A stretch of DNA of 43,533 bases from Sphingobacteriales bacterium (GCA_013298995.1 JAAFJW010000006.1:1-43533); one strand, 5' to 3'; positions 15,016 through 24,716 are shown, numbered from the stretch's first letter. The notes: generated by a model not told the origin, from the letters alone. Made by a program: numbers and translations.

Positions 15016-15502
15016 AGCCGTAAATATATTGGTTTTACAGCGTTTTTATGTAAATGTTTTTGGTTGGTTAAGCGTAAACAATGCCAGTTTATAAAATGTG
15101 CTAGGGCAATGGTTAAGACTCCAAGGGGTACAAATAACTAAACTTTCGCAGTACAATATTAGAAATAGTCTCGAGTTTAGGTGTATATAAAGCGGTGTTA
15201 GAAGGTTTTTTTTTATAATTTGCTATTAGTGAAGTTATTTACGTTTTTAGAGCGTTAACAATTGCAATGGCCTGCCTGCGCAGGCAGGCATCCTTTTTAT
15301 CCATAGCCCCCATCTTGGGTCGTTTGCAAATGGGGGCTATGGATAAAAAGATACAATGTAAAGCGTGTTAAAACGCCCAAATAAATAGTTAAAGCAATTG
15401 AAAAACACTATTTTACACGTCATAATTGGGCTTATTGTCAAATATTTATCTGCTTCGAAACTTTAGTACAATTAATTAGTTTTATTTGTAAAAAATTTAA
15501 AA
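15016..15502. other. 487-bp intergenic region between divergent genes, repeat-rich
   Basis: No coding frame is convincing here. The region holds two hairpin-forming repeats (15270-15350). Near 15434-15474 there is a stretch resembling 4300-4335 (shared TCGAAACTTTAGT preceded by a TCAAAT-TTTAT segment), so it contains dispersed intergenic repeat material. Confidence 0.6.
15270..15350. repeat. Double hairpin: 20-bp palindrome followed by 21-bp inverted repeat
   Basis: 15270-15289 is a perfect GC-rich palindrome (GCCTGCCTGC and its complement), standing out from the AT-rich surroundings. Next come perfect 21-bp arms at 15293-15313 and 15330-15350 with a 16-nt loop. The pair looks like a REP/MITE-type element or a strong transcription barrier between divergent units. 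Confidence 0.8.
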
Positions 15503-15967
15503 ATGGGATATTTTAGTGTTGATGAGTTAAGTATATTGAATGATATAAAAGCCAATACAACAATTGTTGGCGTTAATTACTACCGCTGGCACAATTTAGC
15601 GGTTGCTAATGATGTTTACATATTTGTAGATAAAATAGAGTTTGAGTTTAACAATAGATTGCCAATTTTGTTAGAAATTAACGAAACAGACGATGGTATA
15701 ACCCTAAAAACCAATTACAACATTGCTTTAGAAATTAATGAAGTAGAAACAACTTTTAATAACCAAATAAAAATAACGCAAAAAAACGAAATTAATAATG
15801 CGTTTTGGAATATTGCTAAAAATAACCCTATAAAAAGCATTGATGCCCAGCAGTTTGAACAATTTTACGCTAACGAGGAGCTTATTTTTAATTTTGGCGA
15901 CCAAAAAATAGAAATAAAATTTAACCACGAAAAAGGGCTAATGGTTGATTTTTACGAAGAAGATTAA
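15503..15967 (+). CDS. Hypothetical protein, 154 residues
   Basis: A soluble, acidic, strand-rich protein with no signal peptide or membrane helix. Visible segments are LLEINETDDGITLKTNYNIALEINE, in which a motif with LEINE recurs, and a C-terminal LIFNFGDQKIEIKFNHEKGLMVDFYEED. I do not recognise the family. It is upstream of the DUF3299 gene on the same strand by 62 bp, but that gene has its own -7 element, so co-transcription is uncertain. A single-domain immunity- or chaperone-like protein is possible, but nothing in the sequence decides. Confidence 0.6.
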   Translation: MGYFSVDELSILNDIKANTTIVGVNYYRWHNLAVANDVYIFVDKIEFEFNNRLPILLEINETDDGITLKTNYNIALEINEVETTFNNQIKITQKNEINNAFWNIAKNNPIKSIDAQQFEQFYANEELIFNFGDQKIEIKFNHEKGLMVDFYEED

Positions 15968-16017
15968 GCCATTATAAATTTGAATAAACCGTGTTTTGTT
16001 TAGCTAATCGCATTTTG

Positions 16018-16025
16018 TAAATTTG
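16018..16025 (+). promoter_or_regulatory. -7 element for the DUF3299 gene
   Basis: TAAATTTG fits TAnnTTTG and ends 4 nt before ATG 16030, implying a nearly leaderless transcript. Confidence 0.5.
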
Positions 16026-16029
16026 CAAT

Positions 16030-16488
16030 ATGAAAAATAAAACTAAATGGCTTTGCTTATTTATATTTTTAAGCGTATTTTTTGTAACAAAAACATCCGC
16101 ACAAACGCCACACAAAACACTTAGTAATAAATATTGGGAAATTTTAAATACCCGTACCATCAAAAAAAATGCCGAGGGGCAGTATATGCCCTACTTTCCA
16201 CCAAGTTTAATGGCGTATAACAAAACCAAAATTGTGCTTAATGGCTATATGGTGCCCATAAATGTTGGTGCAACGCATAAAGTTTTTTTACTATCGGTAT
16301 TACCCGTTATGCAATGCCAGTTTTGCGGCACTGGCGATATACCCGAAATGGTAGAAATTTATATGAGTAACGCCATTAAGTTTTCTAACAAACCTATAGT
16401 TATTGAGGGGATGTTACTTATTAACGATTCGGATAACGATACTGCTACTTACCAATTGGCAAATGCTACGGTAAAAGAAACGCAGTAA
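16030..16488 (+). CDS. DUF3299 exported protein
   Basis: A 152-residue protein with a signal peptide (LCLFIFLSVFFVTKTSAQ). The mature domain matches DUF3299: KIVLNGYMVPI, then FLLSVLPVMQCQFCGTGDIPEMVEI with Cys96 and Cys99, then KFSNKPIVIEGMLLIND. In Proteobacteria I know this family chiefly as the last gene of clusters with a His-rich DUF2796 periplasmic protein, an ABC ATPase and an FtsX-like permease, e.g. the zinc-regulated zrgABCDE genes of Vibrio cholerae. The Cys pair may bind metal; the function is unproven. A 33-codon membrane peptide follows 11 bp later. Confidence 0.8.
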   Translation: MKNKTKWLCLFIFLSVFFVTKTSAQTPHKTLSNKYWEILNTRTIKKNAEGQYMPYFPPSLMAYNKTKIVLNGYMVPINVGATHKVFLLSVLPVMQCQFCGTGDIPEMVEIYMSNAIKFSNKPIVIEGMLLINDSDNDTATYQLANATVKETQ

Positions 16489-16499
16489 GTTAAATTTTA

Positions 16500-16601
16500 A
16501 TGCCTATATATGGGTTTTTTAAAAAATTTTACGCCTTTTTAGCTTTATTATTTTTGCCATTAATGATTATTACCCTTAGCAACATTCCCGAGTTTAAATA
16601 A
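16500..16601 (+). CDS. Possible 33-residue membrane peptide downstream of DUF3299
   Basis: The ATG lies 11 bp after the DUF3299 stop. The 33-residue product has a basic start (FFKKF) and a single hydrophobic helix (AFLALLFLPLMIITL), then IPEFK. Hydrophobicity, position and absence of overlap with other features make a small integral membrane component plausible, but a chance ORF cannot be excluded. Confidence 0.35.
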   Translation: MPIYGFFKKFYAFLALLFLPLMIITLSNIPEFK

Positions 16602-17058
16602 CAGGCCTTGCAATGAGACAACCAATTTAAGCGTTATTGCCTGCTTTGATAATAATAATTGTCCGCTAAAACCCGCTTTTTAGTAATTAACTACTTTCGC
16701 TCTCTTTTAAAAGGTTATTTTCCCTAATTTCCCAAAAGTAAGCCCTCATTTAAAATTTAAGGTGCTAAAAAAAAAGTGTTTGGGTACTTTAAATTTCTTT
16801 CGGTTATGAGCGTTATCCAGCTTTGTTGGGGATTTTCTAAGAATTTGCCTCCTTTTTTTTACTTTAGCGGACAACAATAGCTTAAATTATGACAGAGATT
16901 TGAATTTACGAATTTTTTTTTACCAAAATCCCTATATTCGTAGCAAGTAAACAAAAGCGAAATCTTAACATAACGTAATCGAATACACAAATAAGAGCGT
17001 AGCGTTTAAACGTAAATTAAGCCCTATAAATTATAAAAAAAGGGTTTCATATACCCAA
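16602..17058. other. 457-bp gene-free region containing a MITE-like element
   Basis: I find no gene here. About half is the element at 16659-16874. The rest is AT-rich sequence with a stretch around 16900-16950 resembling the 'ATTCGTG..ATTCGTGG' intergenic repeat also seen near 4213-4230. Confidence 0.5.
16659..16874. mobile_element. MITE-like 216-bp element with 12-bp terminal inverted repeats
   Basis: The ends TTGTCCGCTAAA (16659-16670) and its exact complement (16863-16874) bound 216 bp with no coding frame of note. Perfect terminal repeats around a non-coding core fit a miniature transposable element. No clear target-site duplication was found. A remnant of a larger IS with the same ends is the alternative. 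Confidence 0.55.
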
Positions 17059-18087
17059 CTAAAATTCTCCAGTTTTTAAATATTTTTCCCATTCCCAGGC
17101 CGATTGCATCATGGTTTCTAAGCCCAGCTCGGCTGTCCAGCCCAATACATCCGATGATTTTGTAGCATCACCCCATATTTGCTCTATATCCCCTGCCCTT
17201 TTATTGCCAATGGTATAATTAAGTTTTACCCCCGTTGATTTTTCAAAAGCCGCTATTACTTCTAGCACCGAGCTACCCCTACCTGTACCTATATTAAAAA
17301 CTTCGTAGTTACTTGCCGATAGCTTGCTTTCCATACGTTTAATAGCCGCCACATGGGCTTTTGCCAAATCAACCACGTGTATATAATCGCGTATGCAGCT
17401 ACCATCGGGCGTGTTGTAAGTATTGCCAAATACGGTTACTTTTTCTCTTTTTCCGATAGCGGTTTGGGTAATAAATGGTACTAAATTTTGTGGTACACCA
17501 ATAGGCAATTCGCCTATTAAAGCGGTATGGTGCGCACCTACGGGGTTAAAGTAACGTAAAGCTATAATCTTATAATTTTTAGCCGCTTGTGCAGTTTCGC
17601 TAAGTATTTCTTCGGCCACTTGCTTGGTATTGCCATACGGCGATTCGGCTTTTTGCACCTGTGCAGCCTCACTTACGGGTAGCACCTCGGGCTGCCCATA
17701 CACGGTACAGCTTGATGAAAAAACAAAATTTATAGGCTTCCCTTTATACGCATCGAGCAAATTAATCAACGAAAAAAAATTGTTTTTATAATAATCCAGC
17801 GGTTTTTCAACCGATTCGCCCACAGCTTTATAAGCCGCAAAATGTATAATACCTTCAATATCGCTATGCTGTGCAATAAAATCTTTTGTTTTTACATCAT
17901 CACATAAATCAAAATTATGAAACTCGGGGCGGTAGCCTACAATTTTTTCTATTTGGTCTAATATTTTGATGCTCGAATTTGATAAATTATCAACAATAAT
18001 AGGCATATAACCTGCATTATATAACTCTACCACAGTATGCGACCCTATAAAACCTGTGCCACCTGTTACCAATATTTTTTTAGCCAT
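17059..18087 (-). CDS. galE: UDP-glucose 4-epimerase
   Basis: A 342-residue short-chain dehydrogenase-type epimerase. The NAD-binding GGTGFIGSH is near residues 8-16, SSSCTVYG supplies the catalytic Ser/Thr region, and YGNTK holds the catalytic Tyr and Lys. GalE-typical blocks follow: LRYFNPVGAH, IGELPIGVPQNLVPF, DGSCIRDYIHVVDLAKAH, FNIGTGRGSSV and RAGDIEQIWGD. It interconverts UDP-glucose and UDP-galactose for surface polysaccharide and galactose metabolism. It is monocistronic and divergent from waaA across 79 bp. The start ATG 18087 precedes the nucleotide-binding strand by the normal distance. Confidence 0.95.
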   Translation of the reverse strand: MAKKILVTGGTGFIGSHTVVELYNAGYMPIIVDNLSNSSIKILDQIEKIVGYRPEFHNFDLCDDVKTKDFIAQHSDIEGIIHFAAYKAVGESVEKPLDYYKNNFFSLINLLDAYKGKPINFVFSSSCTVYGQPEVLPVSEAAQVQKAESPYGNTKQVAEEILSETAQAAKNYKIIALRYFNPVGAHHTALIGELPIGVPQNLVPFITQTAIGKREKVTVFGNTYNTPDGSCIRDYIHVVDLAKAHVAAIKRMESKLSASNYEVFNIGTGRGSSVLEVIAAFEKSTGVKLNYTIGNKRAGDIEQIWGDATKSSDVLGWTAELGLETMMQSAWEWEKYLKTGEF

Positions 18088-18166
18088 TTTATAATTTTTT
18101 ATTGCTTTTTAGCGAAATTAGATATTTTATTTAACTTCGGGAAAGATAATAATTTTAACTTTACAA

Positions 18167-19417
18167 ATGCTTTTTTTATACAATACAGGTGTTAGGATTT
18201 ATTTTTTATTGATTTGGATAGCTTCTTTTTTTAAACCTAAAGCACAAAAATGGATTGCAGGCAGGGCAAACTGGGAAAGTAAAATCCCACCAAACTTTAA
18301 AAAACATAAAAATGCTTGGTTTCATTTTGCCTCCTTGGGCGAGTACGAACAAGGAAAACCACTGCTCGAAAAATTTATTAGCCATTTTCCCGACCATAAA
18401 ATTGTAATATCTTTTTTTTCGCCATCGGGCTACGAAGTACGCAAAAATACGCCTTTAGCACACTTGGTTTTGTATTTACCTTTAGATACCCAAGTCAATG
18501 CCAAAAAATTTATTGCTTTAATAAAGCCCGAAATTGTTTTTATAACCAAATACGAATATTGGTACCATTTTTTTACCGAACTAAAAAAACAAGCCATTCC
18601 TTTATATATGGTATCAGCTATTTTTAGGTCACAGCAAATATTTTTTAGATTTTATGGTGGCTTGCACCGCCATATTTTAAAATGCGTTACACACTTTTTT
18701 GTGCAAAACCAAGCATCGCTTTCACTTTTAAAAACCATCAACATGTATAATGCTACCTGTGTAGGCGATACCCGTTTCGATACCGTTAGCAATACGCTTA
18801 ACCATGCAAAATCTTTTGCTATTATAGAAGATTTTATTGCAGATAAACCCGTTTTAATAGCTGGCAGTACTTGGCCTAAAGATGAAATTTTACTGGCCCA
18901 ACTTTTAAAAAACTACCCCAATTGGAAACTAATTATTGCCCCACACGAAATCGGCCTTAGCCGCATAAAAGAAATTGAAAATAGGTTTTTAAATGGTATA
19001 CAATATACCTCCATTGCCGCATCCCCCTTGCCCCACGAGGCATTAAAAAACCACCAAACCCTTATTATTGATACTATTGGGATGCTATCGTCACTATACA
19101 AATATGGGCATATTGCGTATATTGGCGGTGGTTTTGGTGCTGGTATTCACAATACTTTAGAGGCGGCAGCCTTTGGCTTGCCAGTACTATTTGGCCCTAA
19201 GTACCAAAAATTTACCGAAGCCAAAGATTTAATAAAAATTAAAGCAGCTTTTTCGGTAGCCAAGCAAGGCGATTTAAACAATACGTTTGCTAAGCTAAGT
19301 TCCGATAATCAGTTTTGTACACAAGCGGGTAAAAAAGCAGCAGTTTACGTACAAAGGAACATCGGCGCAAGCCAAAAAATAATTGATTTTGTGCTTTTGC
19401 ACCAGTTTGATAAATAA
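18167..19417 (+). CDS. waaA: 3-deoxy-D-manno-octulosonic acid (Kdo) transferase
   Basis: A 416-residue GT30-type enzyme. It has an N-terminal membrane anchor (VRIYFLLIWIASFF), then the conserved WFHFASLGEYEQGKPLL with the catalytic Glu. Further blocks are SFFSPSGYEVRK, YLPLD, FITKYEYWYHFF, FVQNQASLSLL, GDTRFDTV, AGSTWPKDE and GGGFGAGIHNTLEAAAFGLPVLFGP. It adds Kdo to lipid A precursor at the inner face of the cytoplasmic membrane. The start is the first ATG, only about 50 nt from the minus-strand galE upstream region. Confidence 0.95.
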   Translation: MLFLYNTGVRIYFLLIWIASFFKPKAQKWIAGRANWESKIPPNFKKHKNAWFHFASLGEYEQGKPLLEKFISHFPDHKIVISFFSPSGYEVRKNTPLAHLVLYLPLDTQVNAKKFIALIKPEIVFITKYEYWYHFFTELKKQAIPLYMVSAIFRSQQIFFRFYGGLHRHILKCVTHFFVQNQASLSLLKTINMYNATCVGDTRFDTVSNTLNHAKSFAIIEDFIADKPVLIAGSTWPKDEILLAQLLKNYPNWKLIIAPHEIGLSRIKEIENRFLNGIQYTSIAASPLPHEALKNHQTLIIDTIGMLSSLYKYGHIAYIGGGFGAGIHNTLEAAAFGLPVLFGPKYQKFTEAKDLIKIKAAFSVAKQGDLNNTFAKLSSDNQFCTQAGKKAAVYVQRNIGASQKIIDFVLLHQFDK

Positions 19418-19621
19418 CCAGGTTAAAAGTTTTTATAATTTCGATTAAGTTTATGGGCAACAAAACCTTTAAAACGGGGCATTTACCACCTAAATTAGGG
19501 CATTAATGGCAAATAAGGTGCTGGTTATTCAAAAAAAACAGCATTATTTTTACTACAAATACACCAACGCTCGTATTTTGTATTTTTTATTATTATATAA
19601 TAGTTTACAATCGTATTTTTT

Positions 19622-19629
19622 TACTTTTG
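19622..19629 (+). promoter_or_regulatory. -7 element for sucAB
   Basis: TACTTTTG fits TAnnTTTG and lies 29 nt before the sucA ATG. The 240 bp upstream (19418-19621) show no gene. Confidence 0.45.
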
Positions 19630-19658
19630 TAATCTCATAAAAAAAAGAATTAATTTTA

Positions 19659-22433
19659 ATGGATAATTTATCTTATCTCAGTAATGCCGACCCATCGTTT
19701 ATAGATTCGCTTTACCAACTGTACCAATCAAATCCCGAGTCGGTTGACTTTGGATGGCAAAAATTTTTTGAAGGTTTTGATTTAGGCCAAAATGGCGATC
19801 AAAAACCATATCAAAACGCCGAAACCTCATCGCCACATATTTTAAAGGAAATAAATGTACTAAACATGATAAAGGGCTACCGCGAGCGTGGCCATTTATT
19901 TACCAAAACCAACCCAGTAAGGGAACGTAGGCAGTATTTCCCCGGTAAAGAGCTTGAAACTTTTGGTTTATCCGATGCCGATTTAGAAACCTATTTTGAT
20001 GCAGGTGCACAAGTAGGGCTAGGTAAAGCCAAACTTAAAGATATTTTAAAACTTATAGAAGACACTTACTGCCAAGCAATTGGGGTAGAATATCGCTATT
20101 TGCGCAACCCAATAAAATTAGAATGGTTTGAGAAACAAATAGAACGTGTAGGCGGCATTCCCGAGTTTAGCGTTGCCAAAAAGAAACAAATACTAAATAA
20201 GCTAAACCAAGCCGTAGTTTTCGAAAACTTTTTAGGAACAAAATTTTTAGGCCAAAAACGTTTTTCGCTCGAAGGAGCCGAAAGCATGATACCTGCCCTA
20301 GATTATGTGATAGAAAAAGGTGCCGATTTAGGTATCGAAGAATTTGTAATAGGTATGGCACACCGTGGCCGCTTAAATGTGCTGGCCAATATTATGGGCA
20401 AAACGTACAAAGATATTTTCTCGGAATTTGATGGTAAATATAAAGACGAATTGCCTTTTGGCGGAGATGTAAAATACCATTTAGGTTTTTCGAGTGATAT
20501 TGTTACCGTAAACGATAAAAAAGTTCACCTAAGTTTATGCCCCAACCCATCGCACCTAGAAACCGTAAGTGCTGTGGTAGAAGGTATTACCCGCTCAAAA
20601 TCAGACATGAAATACGAAGGCGACTATAAAAGAATAGCGCCAATATTAATTCATGGCGATGCTTCGATAGCTGGACAAGGTTTGGTGTACGAGGTATTGC
20701 AAATGGCAAAACTTGATGCTTACACTACTGGCGGTACTATTCATCTCATTATCAATAACCAAATAGGTTTTACTACCAATTTTAAAGATGCCCGCTCATC
20801 AACCTACTGTACCGATATTGCAAAAATTACACTTTCGCCAGTTTTTCATGTAAACGGCGACGATGTTGAAGCCCTATTATACGCCATAAGTATAGCGATG
20901 GAATACCGCCAACGCTTTAGTAACGATGTGTTTATAGATATTTTATGCTACCGCAGATACGGCCACAACGAAGCCGACGAGCCTAGGTTTACCCAACCTT
21001 TGCTTTATAAAGCAATAGAAGCACACCCCAACCCTAGAGAAATTTATTTAGAAAAATTAATCTCGCAAGGCACTATAGATGAAGCCACCGCCAAACAAAT
21101 TGATAAAGAATTTAGAGGAATTTTACAAGACCGCTTAAACGAAGCCAAAGCGGGTAAAGGTGCGTTATCAAACCCTACTTTTTCGGGTGCTTGGTCTAAA
21201 ATTAGGTTCTCAACCCCTGCCGATTTTGATAAATCTCCGGCCACAGCCGTACACCAAGAAACATTTTTACCGCTTGCCAAAAACATTGCCACTTTACCAA
21301 CCGATAAAAAGTTTTTAAGCAAAATAGATAGGTTGTTTAAAGACCGTTTAGCAATGGTAGATAGCCAAACTTTTGATTGGGCAATGGGCGAAGCAATGGC
21401 CTATGCCACCCTTTTAGACGAAGGATACCGTGTACGCATGAGCGGGCAAGATGTTGAGCGTGGTACGTTTTCGCATCGCCACGCAGTGGTAAAGGTAGAA
21501 GACTCGGAAGAAGAATATACACCATTAGCCAATATCTCGCCAACCCAAGGTAGTTTTGATATTTTTAACTCGCACCTTAGCGAATATGGTGTTTTAGGTT
21601 TCGAGTACGGTTACGCAATGGCAAACCCCCATGCGCTAACGATATGGGAAGCCCAATTTGGCGACTTTTTTAATGGAGCACAAATCATTATCGACCAATA
21701 TATTGCCGCCGCCGAAACTAAATGGCAACGTGGCAATGGCTTGGTAATGTTGCTGCCTCACGGTTTTGAAGGGCAAGGGCCCGAGCATTCGTCCGCAAGG
21801 ATCGAACGTTTTTTAGAGCTTTGCGCCGAGTATAACATGTACGTTACCAATTGCACTACGCCAGCTAATTTTTTCCACGCTTTGCGCCGTCAGGTAAAAA
21901 GCGATATACGCAAACCGCTAATTGTTTTTAGTCCTAAAAGTTTGTTGCGTTACCCAAAATGTGTATCGCCCTTGGCAGATTTTACAAGCAAAAACTTTAG
22001 CGAAGTAATTGATGATGAAAACGTTAAAGCCACAAATGTAAAACGTGTATTGCTATGTAGCGGTAAAATATATTACGATTTGCTAGAAGAGCAAATTAAA
22101 ACCAGCAACCAAAATGTAGCCATTGTACGTTTAGAGCAAATGTACCCAACACCATTTAAACAGCTGGAGGCAATAAAAACAAAATACAACAAAGCCGAGT
22201 TTGTGTGGGTGCAAGAAGAACCCGAAAATATGGGTCCTTGGCCGTTTATTTGCCGCACATTCCGTAAATTATCGTTTAACTTTGAGGTAATATCGCGTAA
22301 AGCAAGCAGCAGCCCAGCAACTGGTTTTGCCAAGCAACACGCAGCCGAGCAATTGGCAATTATCAACAAAGCATTTGAGGGCTTAACCGCCGAAAAAATA
22401 AATACTAATAAAAAATCAGCTGTAAAAGCTTAA
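19659..22433 (+). CDS. sucA: 2-oxoglutarate dehydrogenase E1 component
   Basis: A 924-residue thiamine-diphosphate enzyme with the E1o order. The N-terminal helix ([29 protein letters not shown]) is typical of E1o/odhA N-termini. Further motifs are [27 protein letters not shown] and [14 protein letters not shown], and the ThDP block runs from [16 protein letters not shown] to [15 protein letters not shown]. The C-terminal half has [24 protein letters not shown] and [17 protein letters not shown]. It decarboxylates 2-oxoglutarate and reductively succinylates the lipoyl groups of SucB. It forms an operon with sucB, 13 bp downstream. Confidence 0.97.
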   Translation: MDNLSYLSNADPSFIDSLYQLYQSNPESVDFGWQKFFEGFDLGQNGDQKPYQNAETSSPHILKEINVLNMIKGYRERGHLFTKTNPVRERRQYFPGKELETFGLSDADLETYFDAGAQVGLGKAKLKDILKLIEDTYCQAIGVEYRYLRNPIKLEWFEKQIERVGGIPEFSVAKKKQILNKLNQAVVFENFLGTKFLGQKRFSLEGAESMIPALDYVIEKGADLGIEEFVIGMAHRGRLNVLANIMGKTYKDIFSEFDGKYKDELPFGGDVKYHLGFSSDIVTVNDKKVHLSLCPNPSHLETVSAVVEGITRSKSDMKYEGDYKRIAPILIHGDASIAGQGLVYEVLQMAKLDAYTTGGTIHLIINNQIGFTTNFKDARSSTYCTDIAKITLSPVFHVNGDDVEALLYAISIAMEYRQRFSNDVFIDILCYRRYGHNEADEPRFTQPLLYKAIEAHPNPREIYLEKLISQGTIDEATAKQIDKEFRGILQDRLNEAKAGKGALSNPTFSGAWSKIRFSTPADFDKSPATAVHQETFLPLAKNIATLPTDKKFLSKIDRLFKDRLAMVDSQTFDWAMGEAMAYATLLDEGYRVRMSGQDVERGTFSHRHAVVKVEDSEEEYTPLANISPTQGSFDIFNSHLSEYGVLGFEYGYAMANPHALTIWEAQFGDFFNGAQIIIDQYIAAAETKWQRGNGLVMLLPHGFEGQGPEHSSARIERFLELCAEYNMYVTNCTTPANFFHALRRQVKSDIRKPLIVFSPKSLLRYPKCVSPLADFTSKNFSEVIDDENVKATNVKRVLLCSGKIYYDLLEEQIKTSNQNVAIVRLEQMYPTPFKQLEAIKTKYNKAEFVWVQEEPENMGPWPFICRTFRKLSFNFEVISRKASSSPATGFAKQHAAEQLAIINKAFEGLTAEKINTNKKSAVKA

Positions 22434-22446
22434 AACAATATTTGAT

Positions 22447-23964
22447 ATGAGTTTAGAAATAAAAGTGCCTACCGTGGGCGAATCTATCACCGAAGTAATT
22501 TTATCGAAATGGATAAAAAAAGATGGCGATGCTGTAGAAATGGACGAAGTTATTGCCGAACTAGAATCGGACAAAGCAACCTTTGAACTAACTGCCGAAG
22601 CCGCAGGTACTTTAAAAACCATTGCCAGCGAGGGTGATACCTTAGCAATTGGTGCTTTGGTGTGTACCATTGATGGCGCAACCACCATAAATGCAGCTAA
22701 CGAAGCCATTGTGCCTGTAAAAGCCGATGAAACGGTAGCCGTAAATGTAGTAGAAAAAGCAGCCACTATTTTAGAAGTTAAAATACCTGCCGTTGGCGAA
22801 TCAATCACCGAAGTTACCCTCACCCGTTGGATTAAAAAAGACGGCGAAGCGGTAGAAATGGATGAGGCTATTGCCGAGTTAGAATCGGATAAAGCAACTT
22901 TTGAGCTACCCGCCGAGCAAGCAGGCATATTAAAAACTTTAGCCAACGAAGGCGATACCATTGCCATTGGCACTATTGTAGCAAGCATTAGCGGTGGCGC
23001 ATCGGCGCAAAGCCCAGCAAAAGCCGAAACGGTAGCCGCACAAAATCCCGTGGCAACGGCAAATAATGTGGCTTACGCCGATAAAACACCATCGCCAGCG
23101 GCAGCAAAAATATTAGCTGAAAAAGGCATTGATGCCAGCACTGTAAGCAGCACAGGCATAGGCGGACGCATAACCAAAGAAGATGCCTTAAAAGCCGAAG
23201 CTACAAAATCAGTTGCAAAACCAGCAGTGGCACAGGTAGTTGCAGCAGCCGCCCCAACTGGCGACCGTGTAGAACGCCGTGAAAAAATGTCGCCTTTGCG
23301 TAAAACCATAGCCAAACGTTTGGTAGCCGTAAAAAACGAAACCGCCATGCTTACTACTTTTAACGAAGTAAATATGGCACCTGTAATGGAGTTGCGCAAA
23401 AAATATAAAGACCAATTTAAAGAAAAACACGGCGTAGGCTTAGGCTTTATGTCGTTTTTTACCAAAGCAGTAACCGAGGCATTAAAAGATTTCCCTGCCG
23501 TAGGTGCCCGTATAGAAGGCGATGAGTTTGTGTATAGCAACTTTGCCGATATTTCTATTGCGGTATCGGCCCCTAAAGGCTTGGTTGTGCCCGTAATACG
23601 CAATGCCGATAGCATGAGCTTGGCGCAAATAGAAAAAGCCGTAGTTGCATTAGCCACCAAAGCCCGTGATAGCAAATTAACTATTGAGGAAATGACAGGC
23701 GGAACTTTTACCATTACCAATGGTGGTGTTTTTGGTTCGATGATGAGTACGCCTATTATTAATGCGCCACAATCGGCCATATTAGGTATGCACAACATTG
23801 TAGAACGCCCAATGGCCGAAAACGGACAGGTAGTTATTCGCCCAATGATGTACTTGGCCTTATCATACGACCATAGAATTATTGATGGAAGGGAATCGGT
23901 AGGGTTTTTGGTTAGAGTTAAACAGTTGTTGGAAGATCCGAGTAGGTTGTTGTTGGGGGTGTAA
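22447..23964 (+). CDS. sucB: 2-oxoglutarate dehydrogenase E2 (dihydrolipoyl succinyltransferase) with two lipoyl domains
   Basis: A 505-residue E2. Two lipoyl domains (about 1-76 and 108-185) each carry ESDKATFEL with the lipoyl lysines at 43 and 149. A peripheral-subunit-binding domain ([22 protein letters not shown]) follows, then the catalytic domain ending [15 protein letters not shown] with the active-site His and Asp. SucB of E. coli has one lipoyl domain; two are an addition. The two copies differ at many positions, so the duplication is old. The ATG follows the sucA stop closely. Confidence 0.95.
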   Translation: MSLEIKVPTVGESITEVILSKWIKKDGDAVEMDEVIAELESDKATFELTAEAAGTLKTIASEGDTLAIGALVCTIDGATTINAANEAIVPVKADETVAVNVVEKAATILEVKIPAVGESITEVTLTRWIKKDGEAVEMDEAIAELESDKATFELPAEQAGILKTLANEGDTIAIGTIVASISGGASAQSPAKAETVAAQNPVATANNVAYADKTPSPAAAKILAEKGIDASTVSSTGIGGRITKEDALKAEATKSVAKPAVAQVVAAAAPTGDRVERREKMSPLRKTIAKRLVAVKNETAMLTTFNEVNMAPVMELRKKYKDQFKEKHGVGLGFMSFFTKAVTEALKDFPAVGARIEGDEFVYSNFADISIAVSAPKGLVVPVIRNADSMSLAQIEKAVVALATKARDSKLTIEEMTGGTFTITNGGVFGSMMSTPIINAPQSAILGMHNIVERPMAENGQVVIRPMMYLALSYDHRIIDGRESVGFLVRVKQLLEDPSRLLLGV

Positions 23965-23983
23965 TTTCAAAACGTTTTAGCTG

Positions 23984-24445
23984 TTGAATAAGCCAAAGTA
24001 TCTATACCAGTCCGAAAAATCGTTTCTACTTTACGAGTTCGTAAGCATAGGCGTAAAGGGTAATATTAAAAAAATAGTTGAATACTCGGAAACAGGGATA
24101 GAGCATATTTATAACCTTGGATTTGGAGATTATGACGAGCTCACAGAAAGTTTAAATGATTTATCGATAACAAATAATGGCAATAGTTTAAAGGTTTTAG
24201 CAACAGTTGCTTCTACTGTATATGCTTTTACAAACCAATATCCAAATGCATGGATACTAGCAACAGGAAGTACTTTGGTAAGAACTCGACTTTACAGAAT
24301 GGGAATTACCAATAATTTAGCAGAAATATCAGAAGACTTTGTTATTTTTGGGTACGATTTAAAAGGTAATTGGGTAGAGTTTGTGATAGGGGAAGATTAC
24401 GAAGCATTTTTAATTTCAAAAAAAGAAAATAAATTTTTGTTATGA
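23984..24445 (+). CDS. DUF6934 family protein
   Basis: A 153-residue protein with the DUF6934 pattern as I recall it: YLYQSEKSFLLYEFVSIGVKGNIKKIVEY at the start, YNLGFGD, then NGNSLKVLATVASTVYAFTNQYPNAWILATGST and RTRLYRMGITNN. There is no signal or membrane helix. The first ATG candidate is a non-ATG codon at 23984 (TTG, read as Met). The stop overlaps the ATG of a 51-residue partner (ATGA), so translation is coupled, a layout like that of toxin-antitoxin pairs. No toxic activity can be claimed from sequence. Confidence 0.7.
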   Translation: MNKPKYLYQSEKSFLLYEFVSIGVKGNIKKIVEYSETGIEHIYNLGFGDYDELTESLNDLSITNNGNSLKVLATVASTVYAFTNQYPNAWILATGSTLVRTRLYRMGITNNLAEISEDFVIFGYDLKGNWVEFVIGEDYEAFLISKKENKFLL

Positions 24446-24597
24446 CAGTAATAGAAAAATTAAACGCATCAAAAGTACCTGTTATAGTTTTTAGTAAAAA
24501 ATTAGAACAACTGAAAGGTAAAGTTTTATTTCCCGAAAAATTGGCTAGAGCAAACGAAATATTAGCAAAATCGGTTTTGCCGAAATTTGTGAAATAG
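24442..24597 (+). CDS. 51-residue partner of DUF6934
   Basis: A short ORF whose ATG overlaps the DUF6934 stop by the ATGA arrangement. The product is basic and hydrophobic-patterned (VIEKLNASKVPVIVFSKKLEQLKGKVLFPEKLARANEILAKS). I recall similar small proteins next to other DUF6934 genes, which is why I call it real, but I cannot verify that here. It is too short for a DNA-binding domain; an antitoxin-like partner is a guess. From 24598 to about 24680 is a short stretch encoding EELHKSEVENKLVGMYQL, probably a gene fragment. Confidence 0.55.
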   Translation: MTVIEKLNASKVPVIVFSKKLEQLKGKVLFPEKLARANEILAKSVLPKFVK

Positions 24598-24716
24598 TTT
24601 TGGTGCGTGGGGTACGCAGCTAGACGAGGAATTGCACAAAAGCGAGGTCGAAAATAAATTAGTTGGTATGTATCAACTTTAAACGAAATATTATTTTAAA
24701 ACAATTACTATTTAAT

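Noticed and set aside
22416-23798. Long minus-strand frames opposite sucB (190 and 241 codons)
   Set aside because: Low-complexity Ser/Ala/Val translations that mirror the lipoyl and linker repeats of sucB; no own features.
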